Assembly: GCF_011305995.1 (NCBI RefSeq)
Contig: NZ_CP049910.1
Span: forward strand, 2,852,001 to 2,916,000
Source of the DNA: Diaphorobacter sp. HDW4A
GTDB taxonomy: Bacteria > Pseudomonadota > Gammaproteobacteria > Burkholderiales > Burkholderiaceae_C
Direction of reading: 5' to 3'
DNA length: 64,000 bases
Shown in pieces: positions 1-9,395 of the stretch (its first letter is position 1; the number at the start of each line of letters is the position of its first letter). A program made the position numbers and the translations under genes. The notes below the pieces were generated by a model, which saw nothing but the letters and a program-made list of their open reading frames with translations, had not been told where the DNA came from and did not search any database.

Positions 1-900
1 GCCGTAGCTCCGGGCGGCTTCAAGGAAATTCAAAGCAACTTCCGCCTCGTGCTATGGTTCTGCTGGCCCGCCTGGCCGCTGGCGCTGTGGACACTCTGGC
101 GCTGGCGTCGCCAAATCTTCACGGCGCAGTGGAATCGTCATCTGCTGCTGCCGCTTTGGTTCTGGCTGGTAGCGCTTGCGGCCATGACAACCTCACGCCC
201 GGCAGACCGCGCCCTCCTGCTGGGTCTGCCCGCGCTGGCAGCGCTCGCAGCGTTCGCACTGCCCACGCTGCGCCGCAGCATCGCCGCGCTGATCGACTGG
301 TTCACGCTGATTTTCTTCAGTATCTCGGCCATCACCATCTGGGTGATCTGGATCGCGGTGCAGACCGGCTTTCCGCCCAAACCTGCGGCCAATGTGGCAC
401 GGCTCGCACCGAGCTTTGTGCCCAGCTTTTCAGCGCTTGAATTCGGGCTGGCACTGTGCGCCACCATTGCCTGGTGTGCTCTGGTCTGGTGGCGCGCCTC
501 GCGCAATCGCGACGCCCTCTGGAAGAGCCTGATCCTGCCTGCAAGTGGCGCCACGCTGGGCTGGATTCTGCTGATGACCCTCTGGCTGCCGATGTTGAAC
601 CATGGACGCAGCATGGCCCCGCAGATCAAGCCGCTGGTCACCCTCATCGAGGACAAGAGTAGTTGCGTAGGCGGCTATGGACTGTCGCGTGCGCAGATTG
701 CCGCCATCAGTTATTACGGCAATCTGACCATGGTGGCTTCGCGCAATGCCGACCGATGCGAATGGATCATCACCGACGCGGACGCCACGCCACCCGTCAC
801 CGAAGTCTGGCCCAACGCGCAATGGGAAGAAGTGGGCGGCGTCGCACGCCCTACCGATCGAACGGACCGCCTCGTCGTACTGCACAGGCGAGCGCGCTGA
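1..900 (+). CDS. Glycosyltransferase-like integral membrane protein, C-terminal part (5' end outside window)
   Basis: The reading frame is open from base 1, so the true start lies upstream and only the last 300 codons are visible. At least four hydrophobic segments are followed by a soluble C-terminal domain of about 90 residues with two cysteines (SSCVGGYG and DRCEW). The pattern of many membrane spans and a periplasmic tail, with an SRPADRALLLG-like loop, resembles ArnT/PMT-type (GT39) lipid-linked sugar transferases, but no catalytic loop is visible because the N-terminal half is missing. Its TGA overlaps the ATG of the downstream MATE gene (TGATG), so the two are probably translationally coupled. 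The family assignment is tentative. Confidence 0.6.
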   Translation, partial: AVAPGGFKEIQSNFRLVLWFCWPAWPLALWTLWRWRRQIFTAQWNRHLLLPLWFWLVALAAMTTSRPADRALLLGLPALAALAAFALPTLRRSIAALIDWFTLIFFSISAITIWVIWIAVQTGFPPKPAANVARLAPSFVPSFSALEFGLALCATIAWCALVWWRASRNRDALWKSLILPASGATLGWILLMTLWLPMLNHGRSMAPQIKPLVTLIEDKSSCVGGYGLSRAQIAAISYYGNLTMVASRNADRCEWIITDADATPPVTEVWPNAQWEEVGGVARPTDRTDRLVVLHRRAR

Positions 901-2273
901 TGTCTGAGCGCTCCATCATCACGCGGCACGCAGTCACCGTACTGGCGGGCCAGCTGGCCGTCATGGCCTTCGGCGTAACCGACACTGTCGTCGCCGGGCG
1001 TCATTCAGAAGGCGCACTCGCCGCTCTGTCCATCGGCTCGGCGGTGTTCATCAGCGTCTATGTGTCGCTCATGGGTGTGCTGCAGGCGCTACTGCCAATC
1101 TGGGCCGAACAGCGCGGAGCGGCGCATTCCACGCAGCTTGGCGCAAGCGTGCGCCAGTCGCTGTATCTCTGGGCAGCGGCCAGCGTGATCGGCATGGCAC
1201 TGCTGCTCTCGCCAGATGCCATTCTGCGCTGGACCAAGGTACCACCCGAGCTGCGCCAGGTGGTTGTCGACTACTTGCACATACTGGCGTTCGCGCTGCC
1301 GCCGTCGCTGCTGTTCCGCATCTACAGCACGATGAACCAGTCGCTCGGCTACCCCAAACTTGTGACCTGGCTACAGGTCGCTTCGCTCGCGCTCAAGGTG
1401 CCGCTGTCGATCTGGTTCACCTTCGGCGGCCTCGGCATCACTGCACAAGGTGCTGCAGGCTGCGCATGGGCCACGCTGGTGGTGAACTACTCGCTGATGT
1501 TTTGCGGCATCTACATGCTGCGCACGCAGCGCATGTACGACACACTGGCGCTGTGGAAACCCATGGAGCGACCCGACCTCATGCAACTGGGCAAATTTCT
1601 GCGCCTCGGCATTCCTGCCGGACTGTCGATTCTGGTCGAGGTTACCTCGTTCACTCTGATGGCGCTGTTCATCGCACGCCAAGGAACACTGGCCGCCGCC
1701 GCGCACCAGATTCTGTCCAACATGGCCGCCGTTCTCTACATGGTCCCGCTGGCAATTGCGATTGCCACCAGCGCACGCGTGAGCTACTGGCGCGGCGCGG
1801 CCAACGAGGCCGCCGCACGCGCTGTCGCGCTGCAGGGCTTTCGAATGGCTGCAACGATGGGATTGGTGCTGTCCGTGACGCTCGCGCTCACGCGCCATCA
1901 GGTGGCGGCGTTCTACTCGACCAACCCGGCCGTCGTCACCCTCACCGCATCGCTGCTGATCTGGGTGGCGGCCTACCATCTGGCGGACTCGATCCAGACG
2001 CTCTGCATCTTCGTGCTGCGCAGCTACCGCGTGACGTTTCTGCCGTTTGTGGCCTATGGGTTGATGCTCTGGGGCGGCGGGCTGGCGGGCGGTTACCTAC
2101 TGGCCTATGAAGGTCTGGCGGGGTTCGGGCCGTTCAACTCCCCTGCTCCGTTTTGGGCTTGCAGTGCGGCTGCACTCGCCGTCACCGCACTGATCTTCAC
2201 TGCTCTGCTGGCTCGCGCATTGAAGCGCTGTGCGCAGCCTGCTGCAACGCAGTCGCGATCATCGGCGGCTTGA
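900..2273 (+). CDS. MATE family efflux transporter
   Basis: A 457-residue inner-membrane protein with about 12 hydrophobic segments in two similar halves, as in MATE (NorM/DinF type) sodium- or proton-coupled drug and metabolite exporters. Family-like features are the N-terminal LAGQLAVMAFGVTDTVVAG stretch in the first helix and the LRLGIPAGLSILVEV segment opening the second half. The start was chosen at the ATG overlapping the upstream stop codon; the frame extends further upstream but that part is antisense-like sequence inside the previous gene. The last 77 bases overlap the 3' end of phoR on the opposite strand. The substrate cannot be inferred. Confidence 0.88.
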   Translation: MSERSIITRHAVTVLAGQLAVMAFGVTDTVVAGRHSEGALAALSIGSAVFISVYVSLMGVLQALLPIWAEQRGAAHSTQLGASVRQSLYLWAAASVIGMALLLSPDAILRWTKVPPELRQVVVDYLHILAFALPPSLLFRIYSTMNQSLGYPKLVTWLQVASLALKVPLSIWFTFGGLGITAQGAAGCAWATLVVNYSLMFCGIYMLRTQRMYDTLALWKPMERPDLMQLGKFLRLGIPAGLSILVEVTSFTLMALFIARQGTLAAAAHQILSNMAAVLYMVPLAIAIATSARVSYWRGAANEAAARAVALQGFRMAATMGLVLSVTLALTRHQVAAFYSTNPAVVTLTASLLIWVAAYHLADSIQTLCIFVLRSYRVTFLPFVAYGLMLWGGGLAGGYLLAYEGLAGFGPFNSPAPFWACSAAALAVTALIFTALLARALKRCAQPAATQSRSSAA

Positions 2274-3615
2274 CTACCGCCACCGTGGATCCACGCACAC
2301 GCGACGCCGGGAAGACCACGGCAAAGGTCGACCCTTTTCCCAGCACACTCGAAATCTGAAGCGTCGCCCCATGGCGCTGCACCGCATGCTTGACGATGGC
2401 CAACCCCAGCCCCGTGCCGCCCGTCTCGCGCGAGCGACTGCGGTCCACGCGGTAGAAGCGTTCAGTCAACCGTGGAATGTGCTCGGGTGCAATGCCCACG
2501 CCTGTGTCGCTCACAGCGAAGCGCGCGTTTCCGTTGTCCAGCATTTCCCAACTCACTGTGATGGTGCCGCCCGGCGGCGTGTAGCGCACGGCGTTGTTGA
2601 CCAGATTGGACAAGGCGCTTTGCAGCTCGGTCACGATGCCAGCGATCTGCCCCGAGGCCTTCATCGCCTCGGCACTGGGAAAGACAATGTCGTGATGCTT
2701 CTTCTGGTTGACGGTCAGGGTCGCGGAAAGGCCCTCGGCCTCTTCTTCGCTGCGCCTGAGCAGCGCCTCCACCGGCATCCAGTCGCTCATACCCGGCAGG
2801 GGACTGCCTTCCAGGCGCGAGAGCGTGAGCAAATCCTGCACAACGCTCTGCATGCGCGCAGCCTGCTGCGACATCATGCCGAGATAGCGCTGCTGCTCGT
2901 CCTCGGTGAGCTGCAGTGTCTGCAGCGTCTCGACAAAGCCTGTGAGCACCGTGAGCGGCGTGCGAATTTCATGTGACACGTTGGCAACGAAGTCCCGGCG
3001 CATGGCCTCGGCCTGTTCCAGTGCCGTGATGTCCTGCGACAGTAGCAGCTTGCGGCCATCGCCATAGGGATAGAGCTGCACAGAAATCCGCACCGGGCGC
3101 GTCGGTGTGCTTGAGCGGCCCTGCAGCGCCACGGGTCGCGAGAAATTCTGTGCGTTGTAGTAGGCGGTGAAGTCCGGGTCGCGCACCAGATTGCCAACGG
3201 ACTGCATGAGGTCACGACCTGCGTCGAAGCCGAAATGCGCCTCGGCCATCTGATTGCACCATTCGATGTGGCCCTCCTCATCGAGCAGCACCACGCCGTT
3301 GGGCGAAGCCTGCAGCGCTGAGAGGATGTCATGCAGCCGGGCATCGCTTGCCTTGATCTGCAACTGCGCCTGACGCGCCAGCCGGCGCGCGCGGTCCGCC
3401 GCCTCGCCCCACATTCCGCGCAGCGAAGGCGCGGTCTGTGGATCGCCCTGACGCAACCAGCGCAGCACGCGGCTGCCGCGCCAAAAATCCCAGATGAACC
3501 AAACCCAGGTGGCGATGCTCACGCCAGCGGCGGCGCCCCAAAGGCCTGCTTCCCACCAGCCAAGGGCTCCACCCGCGATCTGGAAGGCAATGAAAAAGAA
3601 AAAACGCCAGAGCAT
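2197..3615 (-). CDS. phoR: Phosphate regulon sensor histidine kinase PhoR
   Basis: This is the sensor kinase of the PhoR-PhoB system, which phosphorylates PhoB when phosphate is scarce. Two N-terminal hydrophobic helices (WRFFFFIAFQIAGGALGWW and the next segment) are followed by a PAS domain (about residues 85-195). The dimerisation domain carries phospho-acceptor His215 in VSHEIRTPL, and the ATPase domain has N (NNAVRYTPPGG), G1 (DTGVGI) and G2 (GGTGLGLAIVKH) boxes. The ATG at 3615 was chosen; a TTG four codons upstream (3627) is possible. It lies 3' of phoB behind a terminator-like hairpin. About 30 extra C-terminal residues after the normal end overlap the convergent MATE gene. Confidence 0.95.
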   Translation of the reverse strand: MLWRFFFFIAFQIAGGALGWWEAGLWGAAAGVSIATWVWFIWDFWRGSRVLRWLRQGDPQTAPSLRGMWGEAADRARRLARQAQLQIKASDARLHDILSALQASPNGVVLLDEEGHIEWCNQMAEAHFGFDAGRDLMQSVGNLVRDPDFTAYYNAQNFSRPVALQGRSSTPTRPVRISVQLYPYGDGRKLLLSQDITALEQAEAMRRDFVANVSHEIRTPLTVLTGFVETLQTLQLTEDEQQRYLGMMSQQAARMQSVVQDLLTLSRLEGSPLPGMSDWMPVEALLRRSEEEAEGLSATLTVNQKKHHDIVFPSAEAMKASGQIAGIVTELQSALSNLVNNAVRYTPPGGTITVSWEMLDNGNARFAVSDTGVGIAPEHIPRLTERFYRVDRSRSRETGGTGLGLAIVKHAVQRHGATLQISSVLGKGSTFAVVFPASRVRGSTVAVVKPPMIATALQQAAHSASMREPAEQ

Positions 3616-3725
3616 GGTTCTGCGCAAATAACGGCATTTTCGGATGCCGCTGTGGTAAAGATATGTCAGTTATACGCCCAAGTGCTTTTCCACAAACACT
3701 ACGGACCTTGGTCGAAATTCGGCCG

Positions 3726-3757
3726 AAACGAAAATGCCGGGCGTGCGAACCCGGCAT
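3726..3757 (-). terminator. Terminator-like hairpin between phoB and phoR
   Basis: Reading the minus strand, an 8-bp perfect stem (ATGCCGGG at 3750-3757 pairing with CCCGGCAT at 3734-3741) with an 8-base loop is followed by the T-rich run TTTTCGTTTC. A second stem, 3775-3781 with 3793-3799 (TCTCCGG/CCGGAGA), lies just before it. Both follow the phoB stop codon and precede phoR, so they may end or attenuate phoB transcripts. The T-tract is interrupted, so partial termination is more likely than complete termination. Confidence 0.55.
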
Positions 3758-3816
3758 CCAGTTGCCGCATCCGGTCTCCGGTCCATGCGGACCCGGAGAT
3801 CAGCGCGCAACGTTCC

Positions 3817-4524
3817 TCACGCCTGCATCAGTGCAGGCGGTTGAGCGGTGAGGCGGTATCCCGCACCGCGCACAGTCTCGATCATCGTCGAGGCACCGCC
3901 CAGCGCTTCGCGCAGGCGCTTGACGTGCACATCCACGGTGCGCTCTTCGATGAACACATGATCACCCCAGACCTTGTCGAGCAGCTGAGCTCGGCTGTGC
4001 ACCCGCTCGGAATGCTTCATCAAAAAGTGCAGCAGCTTGAACTCGGTCGGGCCCACCTTGAGGCCCTGCCCCTGATAGCTCACGCGGTAGGTGCCCGCGT
4101 CGAGTGTCAGCTCGCCAATGGACACGCTATCGCTCACCTGCTCGGGTGCTCGACGACGCAGCACGGCGCGGATGCGCGCGAGCAACTCCTGCGTGGAGAA
4201 CGGCTTGGTGATGTAGTCGTCGGCACCTGCATCGAGCCCCGCGACCTTGTCCGGCTCATCGCCGCGCGCGGTCAGCATCAGGATCGGGATCGGCTTGGTG
4301 CGCGGGTCGGCGCGCCACTTGCGGGCCAGTTGCAGGCCGCTTTGGCCCGGCAGCATCCAGTCGAGCAGGATCACGTCGGGCAGCACGGCATCCAGCTCAC
4401 GCTGGGCTGAGTCACCGTCTTCGGCCCAGATGGGCTGAAAGCCGTTATGACGCAGGTTGACGGCGACCAGTTCGGCAATCGCCGACTCGTCTTCGACGAT
4501 CAGAACGCGAGGTAGTTTCTTCAT
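3817..4524 (-). CDS. phoB: Phosphate regulon response regulator PhoB
   Basis: A 235-residue OmpR/PhoB-family response regulator that binds Pho boxes and activates phosphate-starvation genes with sigma-70 polymerase. The receiver domain (residues 5-120) shows the acidic pair E11-D12, phospho-acceptor Asp55 in ILLDWMLPG, the TARG threonine and the Lys of YITKPF. The C-terminal winged helix (about 140-232) ends with RTVDVHVKRLREAL and the hairpin GAGYRL. It sits 16 bases downstream of phoU, at the end of the pst-phoU run. Its likely targets, Pho boxes before pstS and ppk, are in this window. Confidence 0.97.
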   Translation of the reverse strand: MKKLPRVLIVEDESAIAELVAVNLRHNGFQPIWAEDGDSAQRELDAVLPDVILLDWMLPGQSGLQLARKWRADPRTKPIPILMLTARGDEPDKVAGLDAGADDYITKPFSTQELLARIRAVLRRRAPEQVSDSVSIGELTLDAGTYRVSYQGQGLKVGPTEFKLLHFLMKHSERVHSRAQLLDKVWGDHVFIEERTVDVHVKRLREALGGASTMIETVRGAGYRLTAQPPALMQA

Positions 4525-4540
4525 CTAACGCACCGCCCTT

Positions 4541-5242
4541 TCAACCAACTGTCGACTCGATTTCATCCATCGCAGTGTGGCGCACATCCTTGCCCTTGAC
4601 CAGATAGATGATGAGTTCGGCCACATTCTTGGAGTGGTCTCCGATGCGCTCGATGGCCTTGGCCAGGAACAGCAGATCGAGGCTTGGCGAGATCATGCGC
4701 GGGTCTTCCATCATGTAGGTGACCAGCTTGCGCACGAACCCGTCGAACTCCTTGTCGATCAGATCGTCTTCTTTCAGGATGTCGAGCGCCGCCTTGGTAT
4801 CGAGGCGCGCAAAGGCGTCCAGCGCCTTGCGCAGCAGACCCGAGGCCAGATCAGCGGCCATGCGCAGATCGCTCGAGGGCAGCGAACGGGCCGAGCCGCT
4901 TTCAATGATCGAGCGCACCATGCGCGCCATGCGCGTGGCTTCGTCGCCCATGCGTTCGAGGTTGGCGATGGCCTTGCTGAACGCAATCAACAGGCGCAGG
5001 TCGCGCGCTGTCGGCTGACGGCGCGCGATGATGCTGGACAGCTCGTGGTCAATTTCCACTTCCATGCTGTTCACGCGCTGCTCGATGGCTTCCACTTGCT
5101 GCACCGCTTCGATGCTGAAGTGCGACAGCGCATAGATGGCCTGGCGGATCTGCGACTCGACGAGACCGCCGAGCTCCATCACGCGCGAGGAGACGCTGTT
5201 GAGTTCGCTGTCGAACTGCGAGGAGAGGTGTTTGTCTGGCAT
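4541..5242 (-). CDS. phoU: Phosphate signalling complex protein PhoU
   Basis: A 233-residue cytoplasmic all-helical protein that links the PstSCAB transporter to PhoR and keeps the kinase off when phosphate is plentiful. It has the usual two PhoU repeats (about residues 10-105 and 115-210) with the metal-binding acidic patterns, for example AIANLERMGDEATRMA in the first and KAIERIGDHSKNVAELI in the second. The ATG at 5242 was chosen because the protein then starts with MPDKHLSSQFD, as is usual in betaproteobacteria; longer versions read into the pstB 3' end. It lies between pstB and phoB. Confidence 0.96.
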   Translation of the reverse strand: MPDKHLSSQFDSELNSVSSRVMELGGLVESQIRQAIYALSHFSIEAVQQVEAIEQRVNSMEVEIDHELSSIIARRQPTARDLRLLIAFSKAIANLERMGDEATRMARMVRSIIESGSARSLPSSDLRMAADLASGLLRKALDAFARLDTKAALDILKEDDLIDKEFDGFVRKLVTYMMEDPRMISPSLDLLFLAKAIERIGDHSKNVAELIIYLVKGKDVRHTAMDEIESTVG

Positions 5243-5265
5243 GCTTTTTATCTCCTTGGTATCCA

Positions 5266-6051
5266 TCAGCCGAAACGGCCGGTGATGTAGTCTTCGGTTT
5301 CCTTGCGCTGCGGCTTGAAGAACATCTGTTCCGTATCGCCGAACTCGACCAGATCGCCCAGGTACATGTAGGCGGTGTAGTCGCTGCAACGGGCGGCCTG
5401 CTGCATGTTGTGGGTCACGATGACGACGGTGTAGTCGTTCTTCAGTTCCGCGATCAGCTCTTCGACCTTGGCGGTCGAGATAGGATCCAATGCCGAGCAA
5501 GGTTCGTCAAGCAGCAGCACTTCAGGCTTGATCGCAATGCCGCGTGCGATGCACAGACGCTGCTGCTGGCCACCCGAAAGACCCGAGCCGCTCTGGTGCA
5601 GCTTGTCCTTCACTTCGGTCCACAGAGCCGCCTTGCGCAGCGCCCATTCAACGCGCTCATCCATGTCGGTGGCGTTCAGACTCTCGAAAAGCTTCACACC
5701 GAAGGCGATGTTGTCATAGATGGACATCGGGAAAGGCGTGGGCTTCTGGAACACCATGCCGACCTTGGCACGGATCAACGCCACGTCCTGCTTGGAGGTG
5801 AGCAGATTCTCGCCGTCCAGAATGATCTCGCCTTCGGCGCGCTGCTCGGGATAGAGCTCGAACATGCGGTTGAAGGTGCGCAGCAGCGTGGACTTGCCAC
5901 AGCCCGATGGGCCGATGAACGCGGTCACCTTGTTCTCGGGGATCTCAAGGTTGATGCCCTTGAGCGCGTGGAACTTACCGTAGTAGAAGTTCAGGTTGCG
6001 CACCGTGATCTTCGAGGTGTTGGCCGACAGACTGTTCTTGATGGGAGCCAT
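5266..6051 (-). CDS. pstB: Phosphate ABC transporter ATP-binding protein PstB
   Basis: A 261-residue cytoplasmic ATPase of the high-affinity phosphate importer. Visible motifs are Walker A (GPSGCGKST, residues 47-55), the Q-loop region [11 protein letters not shown] typical of PstB, the ABC signature LSGGQQQR, Walker [13 protein letters not shown] and the switch histidine in [10 protein letters not shown]. Length and motifs match the family closely. It is downstream of pstA and 23 bases upstream of phoU in one transcriptional direction. Confidence 0.98.
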   Translation of the reverse strand: MAPIKNSLSANTSKITVRNLNFYYGKFHALKGINLEIPENKVTAFIGPSGCGKSTLLRTFNRMFELYPEQRAEGEIILDGENLLTSKQDVALIRAKVGMVFQKPTPFPMSIYDNIAFGVKLFESLNATDMDERVEWALRKAALWTEVKDKLHQSGSGLSGGQQQRLCIARGIAIKPEVLLLDEPCSALDPISTAKVEELIAELKNDYTVVIVTHNMQQAARCSDYTAYMYLGDLVEFGDTEQMFFKPQRKETEDYITGRFG

Positions 6052-6102
6052 GATGAGGGTTTCCTCTTCTCTTGGATTCTTGAATTCGTTAAGTGGGTCG
6101 TG

Positions 6103-6993
6103 TCACTTCTGGCGTGTGACGAATCGGGCCAGAATGTTCAGCCCCAGCACAGCCAGCGTGATCAGGAACACACCGGCCCATGCCAGGTGTTGCCAGTTCT
6201 CGTATGGGCTCATTGCGAACTTGAAGATCGTGACCGGCAGGCTGGCCATGGGCTTACCCAGATCGCCATTCCAGAACTGGTTGTTCAGCGCGGTGAAGAG
6301 CAGTGGAGCCGTTTCACCGGCGATGCGGGCCACGGCCAGCAGCACACCGGTGATCACACCGGCGCGGGCGGCGCGCAGCGTCACCATCGTGATGACCTTC
6401 CACTTGGGCGTTCCGAGCGCATAAGCCGCTTCACGCAGACTCGACGGCACCAGCACCAGCATGTTCTCGGTGGTGCGGATCACCACCGGAATCACAATCA
6501 GCGCCAGCGCCAGAATGCCGGCGTAAGCCGAGAAGCTCTTGAAACGCGCCACCACGATGGCGTAGACGAACAAACCAATCACGATGGACGGTGCCGACAG
6601 CAGAATGTCGTTCACGAAGCGCGTGACCGACGCCAGCCATCCGCGCGGATCGTACTCGGCCAGATACACACCAGCCATGATGCCGATCGGCGTGCCAACG
6701 AAAGTGGCGAGACCCACCATCACCACCGAACCGAAGATCGCGTTGGCGATACCGCCTTCGTCATTGGGAGGTGGCGTCATTTCGGTGAACAGCGTCATGC
6801 TGAGACCGCCGATACCGAGACGCAGGGTTTCCCAGAGAATCCAGACCAGCCAGAACACACCGAAAGCCATGGCTGCCAGAGACAACGCCAGAGCGATCTG
6901 GTTCACACGATTGCGGCGAGCGAAACGGGCAGCGCGCACGTTGGCAATATCCTGCGCGGCGATGAGTTTTGCGGATGTTGCAGTGGTATTCAT
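6103..6993 (-). CDS. pstA: Phosphate ABC transporter permease PstA
   Basis: A 296-residue inner-membrane permease with about six hydrophobic helices and a binding-protein-dependent transport domain. The cytoplasmic EAA loop that contacts PstB is visible as [16 protein letters not shown], and [15 protein letters not shown] is the PstA-type segment near the end. The N-terminal 30 residues are polar and basic, then the first helix begins at [15 protein letters not shown]. Its ATG overlaps the pstC stop codon by four bases, so the two permeases are translationally coupled. Confidence 0.97.
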   Translation of the reverse strand: MNTTATSAKLIAAQDIANVRAARFARRNRVNQIALALSLAAMAFGVFWLVWILWETLRLGIGGLSMTLFTEMTPPPNDEGGIANAIFGSVVMVGLATFVGTPIGIMAGVYLAEYDPRGWLASVTRFVNDILLSAPSIVIGLFVYAIVVARFKSFSAYAGILALALIVIPVVIRTTENMLVLVPSSLREAAYALGTPKWKVITMVTLRAARAGVITGVLLAVARIAGETAPLLFTALNNQFWNGDLGKPMASLPVTIFKFAMSPYENWQHLAWAGVFLITLAVLGLNILARFVTRQK

Positions 6994-8018
6994 GAACGCG
7001 CTCCTTCAGACTTCTTCAGGCGATTGAGCAGCAGCTTGGAGAGCGTCAGCACGACAAAGGTGATGAAGAACAGAACCAGCCCCAGATAGATCAGCGACGC
7101 CTGATGCAGACCCTCACCCGCTTCAGCGAATTCGTTGGCCAGCGCCGAGGTGATGCTGTTGGCGGCCTCGAAGACCGACAGCGAGTTGAGCTGGTTCATG
7201 TTGCCGATCACGAAGGTCACGGCCATGGTTTCACCCAGAGCGCGACCCAGACCCAGCATCACGCCACCGAGCACACCTGCCTTGGTGTAAGGCAGAACGA
7301 CCTTCCAGACCACTTCCCAGGTCGTGGAGCCGAGGCCGTAGGCCGATTCCTTGAGGAGCGCGGGCGTCACTTCGAACACGTCGCGCATCACCGAGGCGAT
7401 GAACGGAATGATCATGATCGCGAGGATGATGCCAGCAGACAGGATGCCGATGCCAACCGGAGGGCCCGAAACCAGCGCACCAAAGAATGGCACGCCGTTG
7501 AACATCTTTTGCAGCGGCATCTGAACGTAGGTCGCCAGAATCGGGCCGAAGACCATCAGGCCCCACATGCCGTACACGATGGAGGGAACTGCCGCCAGCA
7601 ATTCAATGGCGGTGCCCAGCGGGCGCTTGAGCCAGGCTGGGGAGAGTTCGGTGAGAAACAGCGCAATGCCGAAACTCACCGGCACGGCGATCAGCAGCGC
7701 GATGGCCGATGTCGCCAGCGTGCCGTAGATCATCACCAGACCGCCGTACTCGTTGTTCACGGGGTCCCAGACGCTGCTGGTGAGGAAGCCGAGGCCGTAC
7801 TTGGTGATCGATGGCCAGGCACCATGGACCAGAGAAATGAGAATGCCGATCAGCAGCATCAGTGTGAGCAACGCAGCGCCGCGTGCACACCAGCCGAAGA
7901 TACGGTCGACAAGCGCGCCGGACAGGGGCGGCCTGCGTGGTGGGGGGGATTTTCTAGACACTCTTTCCACATCCTTCAAGGAAGAATTGGATGATGATAC
8001 GGGCAGCGTTGTTGACAC
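6990..8018 (-). CDS. pstC: Phosphate ABC transporter permease PstC
   Basis: A 342-residue inner-membrane partner of PstA. It has a polar basic N-terminus ([12 protein letters not shown]), a first helix from [20 protein letters not shown], and the EAA loop [36 protein letters not shown] is a conserved PstC stretch. It is separated from pstS by 150 bases with no strong terminator. The neighbouring pst genes make the assignment secure. Confidence 0.97.
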   Translation of the reverse strand: MSTTLPVSSSNSSLKDVERVSRKSPPPRRPPLSGALVDRIFGWCARGAALLTLMLLIGILISLVHGAWPSITKYGLGFLTSSVWDPVNNEYGGLVMIYGTLATSAIALLIAVPVSFGIALFLTELSPAWLKRPLGTAIELLAAVPSIVYGMWGLMVFGPILATYVQMPLQKMFNGVPFFGALVSGPPVGIGILSAGIILAIMIIPFIASVMRDVFEVTPALLKESAYGLGSTTWEVVWKVVLPYTKAGVLGGVMLGLGRALGETMAVTFVIGNMNQLNSLSVFEAANSITSALANEFAEAGEGLHQASLIYLGLVLFFITFVVLTLSKLLLNRLKKSEGARS

Positions 8019-8168
8019 TTCAGTCGCCTTGGAAAGGTTTCGAAATCCGAAAAGACTTGCGAAGAACTTCGAGCTTCGCCCCGCGACAACCGGAATATGA
8101 CATTCTGATCATCTGCGAGGCGAAATGCACTTTTATCGTGCCTTTTGATTCAACGGTCGTTTCACCAA

Positions 8169-9209
8169 TTACTTCACTTCAATCGACTTGCCGGAAGCGT
8201 CCTTGATGTCGGCCCACGCCTTGAAGATCACTTGCTTGACGCTGTCGGGCATGGGCACATAGTCCAGGTCACCGGCTGTCTTGTCGCCGCTCTTGTAGGC
8301 CCATTCGAAGAACTTCAACGAGGTGGCGGCCTGCACGGGCTTGTCCTGCACCTTGTGCATCAGGATGAAGGTGGCGGAAGTGATCGGCCATGCATCCTTG
8401 CCGGGCTGTTCGGTCAGGATCTGATAGAAGCTCTTGGCCCAGTCAGCACCCGCAGCCGCTGCCTTGAAAGTGGCGTCGTCCGGCGAGACAAAGTTGCCGT
8501 CCTTGTTCTGCAGTTGGGTGTAGATCATCTTGTTCTGCTTCACATAGGCGTACTCGACGTAGCCGATGGAGTTGGGCAGGCGGCCCACGAAAGCGGCAAC
8601 GCCTTCGTTGCCCTTGCCACCCGCACCGGTAGGCCAGTTCACCGCAGTGCCTTCACCGATCTTTTCCTTCCACTCGGGGTTCACCTTCGACAGATAGTTG
8701 GTGAAGCCGAAGGTCGTGCCCGAGCCGTCGGCGCGACGCACCGGAGCGATGGCTGCGTCAGGCAGGTTCACGCCGGGGTTCAGCGCCTTGATGGCGGCAT
8801 CGTTCCAGTTGGTGATCTTGCCCAGATAGATGTCGCCCAGCACCTTGCCGGAGAGCTTGAGTTGGCCTGGAGCGATGCCCTTGATGTTCACGACCGGCAC
8901 GATGCCGCCGATCACGGTGGGGAACTGCATCAGGCCCTTCTTCTGCAATTCATCATCCTTCAGGGGAGCGTCCGAAGCGCCGAAGTCGATGGTCTTGGCT
9001 TCGATCTGCTTGAGACCAGCGCCCGAACCGACAGACTGGTAGTTGATCTTGACACCGGTTGCCTTGTTGTAGTCGGCGGCCCACTTGGAATACAGCGGTG
9101 CCGGGAAGCTGGCACCAGCGCCTGTTGCTTCGCTCTGTGCCATTGCGGAGGAGAACGCACCCATTGCGACCAGACCGGACACCAGAACGCGAATTGCAGA
9201 CATTGTCAT
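8169..9209 (-). CDS. pstS: Periplasmic phosphate-binding protein PstS
   Basis: A 346-residue periplasmic receptor that captures phosphate for PstCAB. A Sec signal peptide ends near AMA-QSEATGAGASFPAP. Phosphate-contact regions are visible as GAGASFPAPLY, VGSGAGLKQI, DFGASDAPL and RADGSGTTFGF. The ATG at 9209 was chosen because GAGG lies eight bases upstream; an upstream TTG would add eight residues, and an internal ATG at 9203 is also possible. A Pho box 57 bases upstream of the start puts it under PhoB control. It is the first gene of the pst-pho run. Confidence 0.97.
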   Translation of the reverse strand: MTMSAIRVLVSGLVAMGAFSSAMAQSEATGAGASFPAPLYSKWAADYNKATGVKINYQSVGSGAGLKQIEAKTIDFGASDAPLKDDELQKKGLMQFPTVIGGIVPVVNIKGIAPGQLKLSGKVLGDIYLGKITNWNDAAIKALNPGVNLPDAAIAPVRRADGSGTTFGFTNYLSKVNPEWKEKIGEGTAVNWPTGAGGKGNEGVAAFVGRLPNSIGYVEYAYVKQNKMIYTQLQNKDGNFVSPDDATFKAAAAGADWAKSFYQILTEQPGKDAWPITSATFILMHKVQDKPVQAATSLKFFEWAYKSGDKTAGDLDYVPMPDSVKQVIFKAWADIKDASGKSIEVK

Positions 9210-9265
9210 GAGAGAGACCTCAAGGTTGAACAAACATGTGATGGAACGAAATGTAGGCAGCTTGT

Positions 9266-9283
9266 ATGACAGCCTCGTGACAC
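9266..9283 (-). promoter_or_regulatory. Pho box upstream of pstS
   Basis: On the minus strand the sequence GTGTCAC-GAGG-CTGTCAT is two 7-base direct repeats separated by 4 bases, an 11-base period that matches the known PhoB site (CTGTCAT-N4-CTGTCAC). It ends 57 bases upstream of the pstS start codon, where an activator site replacing a -35 box would lie. Isolated half-sites also occur at 9291-9297 (TTGTCAC) and 9330-9335 (TGTCAT) on the plus strand, but no spaced pair was found for the divergent gene. Confidence 0.8.
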
Positions 9284-9395
9284 ATTGGGTTTGTCACAAA
9301 GGTTTTTCAGAGACAGGAAGCCACGCAACTGTCATAAAACCGCCTTGAACAACTCGTAACATGAAGTTTCCAAACGCAATGGCTACGTTACCAAT

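Noticed and set aside
5410..7089. A 559-codon plus-strand frame
   Set aside because: It runs antisense through pstB and pstA and is dominated by His/Gln/Arg; no domain is visible.
8019..8168. Possible terminator or processing hairpin between pstS and pstC
   Set aside because: Only a four-base GCAC/GTGC stem with a loose flank was found; too weak to report as a feature.
9329..9336. CTGTCATA on the plus strand as a Pho box for the binding-protein gene at 9396
   Set aside because: No second repeat occurs at the required 11-base spacing.
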